The notes beneath the pieces are model-generated. The model ran no database searches. It had not been told where the DNA came from and worked only from the letters and a program-made list of their open reading frames with translations. Of a stretch of 64,000 bases of DNA, positions 58,465 to 64,000 are shown one piece after another. The DNA comes from Stictocephala bisonia (taxonomy: Eukaryota; Arthropoda; Insecta; Hemiptera; Membracidae), in NCBI GenBank assembly GCA_035578905.1, contig JAQJVL010000203.1, positions 62,001-126,000 on the forward strand, read 5' to 3'. Position 1 is the first letter of the stretch. Every line of letters begins with the position of its first letter. A program made the translations under genes and the position numbers.

Positions 58465-59045
58465 CCCACACATACAGGAACATTGGAACTGACCCACCTG
58501 CCCACCCATATGGACATAATGGAACTGACCCACTCAACTACCCATGTAGACACAGTGGAACTGATCCACCCGCCCACTCATATGGACATAATGGAACTGA
58601 CCCACCCAACTACCCATATAGACACAGTGGAACTGATCCGCCCGCCCACTCATATGGACATAATGGAACTGACCCACCCAACTACCCATATAGACACAGT
58701 GGAACCGATCCACCCGCCTACCCTTATGGACACAATAGAACTGACCCACCCAACTACCCATGTAGACACAGTGGAACTGATCCACCCGCCGACCCATATG
58801 GACATAATGGAACTGATCCACCCAACTACCCATATAGACACATTGGAACTGATCCACCCGCCTACCCATTTGGACATAATGGAACTGATCCACCCAACTA
58901 TTTAGGGTGTTCCATGAGGATCAGTTCCAATGTGTCTATATTTCAGTTCCACCATATAGACACAGTGGAACTGATCCACCCGCCGACCCATATGGACATA
59001 ATGGAACTGACCCACCCAACTACCCATATAGACACAGTGGTACAG
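58465..59045 (-). repeat. C-rich 36/72-bp minisatellite
   Basis: 72-bp dimers of GACCCACCCAACTACCCATA-TAGACACAGTGGAACT and GATCCACCCGCCCACTCATA-TGGACATAATGGAACT, about eight dimers. Near 58905-58965 a short inverted piece interrupts the array. Frames up to 234 codons are a consequence of the 3n period. Confidence 0.93.
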
Positions 59046-59055
59046 AATCAGACAT

Positions 59056-59100
59056 AAAATATTGCTATCAGTGATAATCAACACTGTATAGCAATATTTT
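59056..59100. repeat. Hairpin at the end of the 36/72-bp array
   Basis: AAAATATTGCTAT ... ATAGCAATATTTT, 13-bp arms, 19-nt loop. Confidence 0.85.
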
Positions 59101-60530
59101 AGTTCAATAATAGTTTATTTTGTCAACTTAAGTTCTAATAGCGAAACAACTACGCAGTTCGTGGAAGTTCCTCTGAGAGATTTATTATATAGCTCCTTGT
59201 ATATTTTTGCTTCTGCGATTTAAAATTGAACGATTAATTTATATGAGTGTATATCCAAACAGTTTTCTAGCCATTTATTCTATCTGTGCACTGTTTTGCT
59301 TATTATCTCTGAACTTAGTATGCTTAAACTGCTTCATAATTTTTTTTAACAAATTGACAGCATTTATTCATAGTTTAATTCATTTTATGAATGTCCTCAT
59401 AAAGAATATTTCATAAACACTCAAACAAGTTTGCAATTTGTAAGAAGAATAATAAAGAAGGTGAGATAAGCTAATGCTCTATAGCATACTCCTATTTAAT
59501 TCATGGAATAGAAAGTAAAAGAACAACAAATAAATTTTTTTTCAATTTTTTATTGGAAACTGGATTATCTTTGTGTGTCATCTCATTTATGGCAATTAAC
59601 ATACTTTGCTATATTATCAAAGATGAAAACTGTAACTGTGATAATACTGTTCCTGATTTCCACACTTTTATCTCTCTCAGTAAACTAAATTTTAGTGAGA
59701 ATTCAATTTTAAAGGTGTATTATCTTTTATTTGTTAAATAAATAAATTTCAGGCTAGAGATGTCCTTAATATTTGCTGCTGACATCAAACAAATACCTAT
59801 ACTGTTGTACTTGATTAATATTCTGTTCGGCGAGAGTTGGGAGTGAAGCTCTACTGACTGCTGGTATGACGTAGGCGGTAGGCCGGTTCACAGGCGTTCA
59901 CATGTTGCTTTCTGCCTGAGCCTGACTGACTGACTGCTGACTGAGGATGCCAATGAATCACTCTTGTTAATCAAGGGTCCACACGGACACCCTCATTAGG
60001 CAATTCCCTTGAAACAGTAACAGTCTAGGGAAACTTCACTCAATTCTTGATAAACAGAATATAGATCACATGTGATATAGATTTCATCATAAGTCATCGA
60101 TATGTAATACTAAATACTAAATCTTTTACTTTAATGGTTAAATGAAATACAAATATGTTCATTAAAACAAGACAATTGAGAAGAAATGTTCACTGCATTG
60201 TGTCCCCCATTACTTGTATTGTTAAGAGTTGCTTCTACGTTAGGCTACTGTTGGTAGGTTATTTCAATTTCTTATTTTTTTAGGTACTTAACAATTTTCA
60301 TAGTTTATTTACATGGAATTTAGCTCCTCTCTGTTGTTTAATTATGTTGGTAGTTTTTGTTATTTCTTTAGGTGTCATGTTTACTTTCTCATATGTCACC
60401 AGGTGGATTTTTGCCAAATTATGCTTATATCATAAATGCTAAGTTGTAAACATAAATAACAATGTTAACACATTTTATTTTTATTTAGCTTATCAATTCT
60501 TTTTTTTCATGTTTGTCGTTTTTTTGTCAG
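59101..60530. other. Presumed intron or upstream sequence of the right-edge gene
   Basis: AT-rich; a slightly GC-richer stretch at 59820-59990 contains CTGACTGACTGACTG. No exon recognised. Confidence 0.4.
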
Positions 60531-60647
60531 AGCACAACCAGAAAAATGTCATGACTGAAGACCAGATCCTTAATAGGGAAGTAAACTTTCTTCCAATTCT
60601 TGCTATTCAAAAAAGATGTGTACACGTTAAGGACCTGGAGCCCGAAT
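60531..60647 (+). CDS. Candidate exon of an unidentified gene (exon A)
   Basis: A long pyrimidine-rich tract ending TTTTTTTGTCAG/AG precedes 60531 and a near-consensus donor GAAT/GTGAGT follows 60647. Only one frame is open across the 117 bp: HNQKNVMTEDQILNREVNFL, PILAIQKRCVHVKDLEPE, with two leading and one trailing base of split codons. The G+C content is higher than its flanks. I do not recognise the protein. The phase (one trailing base) fits the two leading bases of the candidate exon at 63279, forming Cys. Chance splice-like sites remain possible, so moderate confidence. Confidence 0.55.
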
Positions 60648-60864
60648 GTGAGTTGACCATTAATTAGAATATAGTTTTATAGACCTCATCATCTTATAAA
60701 CATATGAATCGTAACATGTATATAACAATTTTGTTAAAACTTGACAGTTTAAAACTTAGCAATTAAACTACTATTTTAAAGAAATGTTTTTTTATGAGAT
60801 TGTTCGATGTAATGTGATATATTACACAACCTAGGGTACTTATATATAAGGTAGCCTACGTATA

Positions 60865-62940
60865 CCTAGTTTACTTATCCTCAGATTATACCTAGATTTA
60901 CACCTAGTTTACTGATTCTCAGATTATATCTAGATTTACACCTAGTTTACTGATCCTCAGATTATACCTAGCATTACACCTAGTTTACTGATCCTCAGAT
61001 TATACCTACTGTTATACCTAGTTTACTGATCCTCAGATTATACCTACTGTTATACCTAGTTTACTGATCCTCAGATTATACCTATTGTTATACCTAGTTT
61101 ACTGATCCTCAGATTATACCTAGCATTACACCTAGTTTACTGATCTTCAGATTATACCTACTGTTATACCTAGTTTACTGATCCTCAGAATATATCTAGT
61201 GTTACACCTAGTTTACTGATCCTCAGATTATACCTAGCATTACACCTAGTTTACTGATCCTCAGATTATACCTACTGTTATACCTAGTTTACTGATCCTC
61301 AGATTATACCTAGCATTACACCTAGTTTACTGATCCTCAGATTATACCTATTGTTATACCTAGTTTACTGATCCTCAGATTATACCTAGCATTACACCTA
61401 GTTTACTGATCCTCAGATTATACCTATTGTTACACCTAGTTTACTGATCCTCAGATTATACCTATTGTTATACGTAGTTTACTGATCCTCAGATTATACC
61501 TAGCATTACACCTAGTTTACTGATCTTCAGATTATACCTACTGTTATACCTAGTTTACTGATCCTCAGATTATACCTAGCATTACACCTAGTTTACTGAT
61601 CCTCAGATTATACCTATTGTTACACCTAGTTTACTGATCTTCAGATTATACCTATTGTTATACCTAGTTTACTGATCTTTTATACCTACTGTTATACCTA
61701 GTTTACTGATCCTCAGATTATACCTATTGTTATACCTAGTTTACTGATCCTCAGATTATACCTAGCATTACACCTAGTTTACTGATCCTCAGATTATACC
61801 TAGCATTACACCTAGTTTACTGATCCTCAGATTATACCTACTGTTATACCTAGTTTACTGATCCTCAGATTATACCTAGCATTACACCTAGTTTACTGAT
61901 CCTCAGATTATACCTATTGTTATACCTAGTTTACTGATCCTCAGATTATACCTAGCATTACACCTAGTTTACTGATCCTCAGATTATACCTATTGTTACA
62001 CCTAGTTTACTGATCCTCAGATTATACCTATTGTTATACCTAGTTTACTGATCTTCAGATTATACCTATTGTTATACCTAGTTTACTGATCCTCAGATTA
62101 TACCTAGCATTACACCTAGTTTACTGATCTTCAGATTATACCTACTGTTATACCTAGTTTACTGATCCTCAGATTATACCTAGCATTACACCTAGTTTAC
62201 TGATCCTCAGATTATACCTACTGTTATACCTAGTTTACTGATCCTCAGAATATATCTAGTGTTATACCTAGTTTACTGGTCCTCAGATATACCTACTGTT
62301 ATACCTAGTTTACTGATCTTCAGATTATACCTACTGTTATACCTAGTTTACTGATCCTCAGAATATATCTAGTGTTACACCTAGTTTACTGATCCTCAGA
62401 TTATACCTAGCATTACACCTAGTTTACTGATCTTCAGATTATACCTACTGTTATACCTAGTTTACTGATCCTCAGAATATATCTAGTGTTACACCTAGTT
62501 TACTGATCCTCAGATTATACCTAGCATTACACCTAGTTTACTGATCTTCAGATTATACCTCTGTTATACCTAGTTTACTGATCCTCAGATTATACCTAGC
62601 ATTACACCTAGTTTACTGATCTTCAGATTATACCTACTGTTATACCTAGTTTACTGATCCTCAGAATATATCTAGTGTTACACCTAGTTTACTGATCCTC
62701 AGATTATACCTAGCATTACACCTAGTTTACTGGTCCTCAGATATACCTACTGTTATACCTAGTTTACTGATCCTCATTGTATACCTAGCATTACACCTAG
62801 TTTACTGGTCCTCAGATATACCTACTGTTATACCTAGTTTACTGATCCTCATTGTATACCTAGTGTTACACCTAGTTTACTGATCCTCAGATTATACCTA
62901 CTGTTATACCTAGTTTACTGATCCTCAGACTGTATCTAGG
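60865..62940. repeat. 38-bp minisatellite, about 55 copies
   Basis: Units ACCTAGTTTACTGATCCTCA GATTATACCTAGCATTAC or with ...ACTGTTAT / ...ATTGTTAT in the last eight bases, often alternating to give 76-bp dimers. Rare variants lack one or more bases (61676, 62286, 62562). Lies between the candidate exons A and B. Confidence 0.97.
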
Positions 62941-63278
62941 ATTATATTCAAAGTGTTTGTTTGAGGTAGTAGTAGCTACACAATTCTTTAGGTGAAAAAG
63001 TAAATGTAATTATTTCTTAGGAACTCCAGTGATGATCTTCTAGAATGGAGCTACGATCAACCCATCCCATCAAACCAACCTTTCATGGTTTCACCCCTTT
63101 TGTGGCTTCATGAATAAGGCCTCATGTTTGGTGCTTTCACATTGCCATGTAAGCTTACAAAGTTATGGCAGTTTAACGTTAGGAGTGTGGGAGTATGTCA
63201 GAAGGCTGAAGTAACCAAAAATCATTTCCCGAGCTTATTACAGTATCTTTTAATTTTTTTAACACATATTAGTTTTAG

Positions 63279-63424
63279 GTACATATCATAGTGGTTCACA
63301 AAATCTAAGATGGAATTATTTTCAAAATACTGCTCCTTATATGCATTATGATGAGATGTTGAAAGTTCTGCTTGGTATGTTTAACATGACATGTAGTGAA
63401 GAGCTGGTGGTTGAGTGTTCTAAG
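63279..63424 (+). CDS. Candidate exon of an unidentified gene (exon B)
   Basis: The acceptor TTAGTTTTAG/GT ends at 63278. The frame then reads TYHSGSQNLRWNYFQNTAPY, MHYDEMLKVLLGMFNMTCSE and ELVVECSK up to a plausible donor AAG/GTGAAC at 63424/63425. If that donor is skipped the frame runs on to a stop at 63536. It begins with two bases that complete the T left by exon A to TGT (Cys), so A-B splicing keeps frame: ...DLEPE-C-TYHSGSQ.... Composition is amphipathic with several Cys and one NMT sequon; no domain is recognised. Could be the lead into a gene continuing beyond the right edge. Confidence 0.5.
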
Positions 63425-64000
63425 GTGAACGAGACCAGGGGGAGATCCAGAGAAATGATTCAGGGGAGCGTAGAGGGGTTGAACTTGATAAATCGGTTAT
63501 CGTTTTTCCGACAGAAGAGAAAAAAAATATTAGTCTAAACCAAATGTCAATCATTTATTAAGATTATATAAGATATATGTTATTGCAGTAAAAAAAATTA
63601 CAAAACAAATATTCAATAAAATGAATATTTTATGTTCTGTATATGCTATATGAGAAATAATTAAAAAAAATATTAACCAGTAAATTAAGTTACAAAAAAG
63701 AAAACTATTTTACAAAAAAAAAATGTACCTTGTTTTGATAAGTTACAACCTTGTTTTGGTAATTGTCTGCAGTTTATCACTCTTCTTATAGTTAAAATAA
63801 ACATTTTGTTAATTTATTTGTTGGTTTGAAAATATTTTTTTCGTAAAAGAGTTTTTAAAACCTATCTTAACAGTAGAGTTTTATAAGAAATAACACAAGA
63901 TCACAATTAACTTTCACTATTGTAAATTTTAGAAACAACAGTCTTCACATACGGAATGCTAACAAGAGTAAAGGCGTTGTAGTTTAGTGCTCGAGTATTC
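63425..64000. other. Downstream sequence after candidate exon B
   Basis: After the stop at 63536 the sequence is AT-rich with several A-runs; no polyadenylation site or exon can be assigned. Confidence 0.4.

Noticed and set aside
57637..59084. Open frames of 108-234 codons with PPAHPYTYS- or DPPNYPYRH-like repeats
   Set aside because: Produced by 36/72-bp C-rich minisatellites whose period is a multiple of three; open on both strands equally.

Overview
This is a non-coding-rich, AT-rich animal nuclear window, almost certainly from an insect. The evidence is: several short (TTAGG)n/(CCTAA)n arrays, the canonical insect telomere motif; tRNA-derived SINEs; decayed hAT, PIF/Harbinger and Jockey/CR1-type coding remnants; and two exons of an SLC45-type sugar transporter with GT-AG introns. 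The repeat style would suit a hemipteran or a similarly large insect genome, but the sequence alone does not fix the order. There is nothing prokaryotic, no operon and no CRISPR. Almost all open frames longer than 60 codons are chance frames or lie in tandem repeats.

Genes. Two coding exons of an SLC45-family transporter lie on the minus strand at the left edge (2310-2129, then 1437-1175), joined by a phase-compatible intron; the gene continues off the left edge. At the right edge two candidate plus-strand exons (60531-60647 and 63279-63424) have good splice signals and matching phase, but I cannot name the gene. The 2.6 kb intron between them is mostly a 38-bp minisatellite. The 57 kb between is repeat-dominated, with no other exon I can support.

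Mobile elements. (a) About 780-bp elements with TTATGCAC-type termini: two copies (48172-48949, 56429-57214) have perfect 8-bp target duplications, and two more are rearranged (50580-51430, 52085-52640), one holding a SINE. (b) A 1.6 kb hAT-type element (25400-27022) with an 8-bp target duplication and a broken hAT dimerisation domain; it splits an older SINE. (c) A PIF/Harbinger N-terminal remnant (12983-13210). (d) A Jockey/CR1-like reverse transcriptase remnant on the minus strand (46100-46470). (e) Several MITE or fold-back families: 243-272 bp elements at 1.5, 6.7 and 43.1 kb; TTCCGTTAATTCAC elements at 4.5 and 7.7 kb; long palindromes at 3.9, 9.5, 11.2, 11.8, 20.5, 28.4, 30.5, 49.8 and 50.6 kb; an 842-bp CAGGGT element at 53.9 kb. 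(f) Three tRNA-derived SINE types.

Tandem repeats. The window is unusually rich in minisatellites: units of 34, 57 (higher-order 284), 89 (15 copies), 119, 28, 36, 20 (about 74 copies), 40, 23, 67, about 49 and 38 bp (about 55 copies). A G-rich/C-rich 28-36 bp family recurs at six separate places on both strands, and one array is bounded by 28-bp terminal inverted repeats, suggesting that a transposable element carries it.

I found no new biochemical system. The best leads are the mobile minisatellite family, the repeat families with datable nested insertions, an apparent SINE/LINE tail-sharing pair, and the unidentified right-hand gene.
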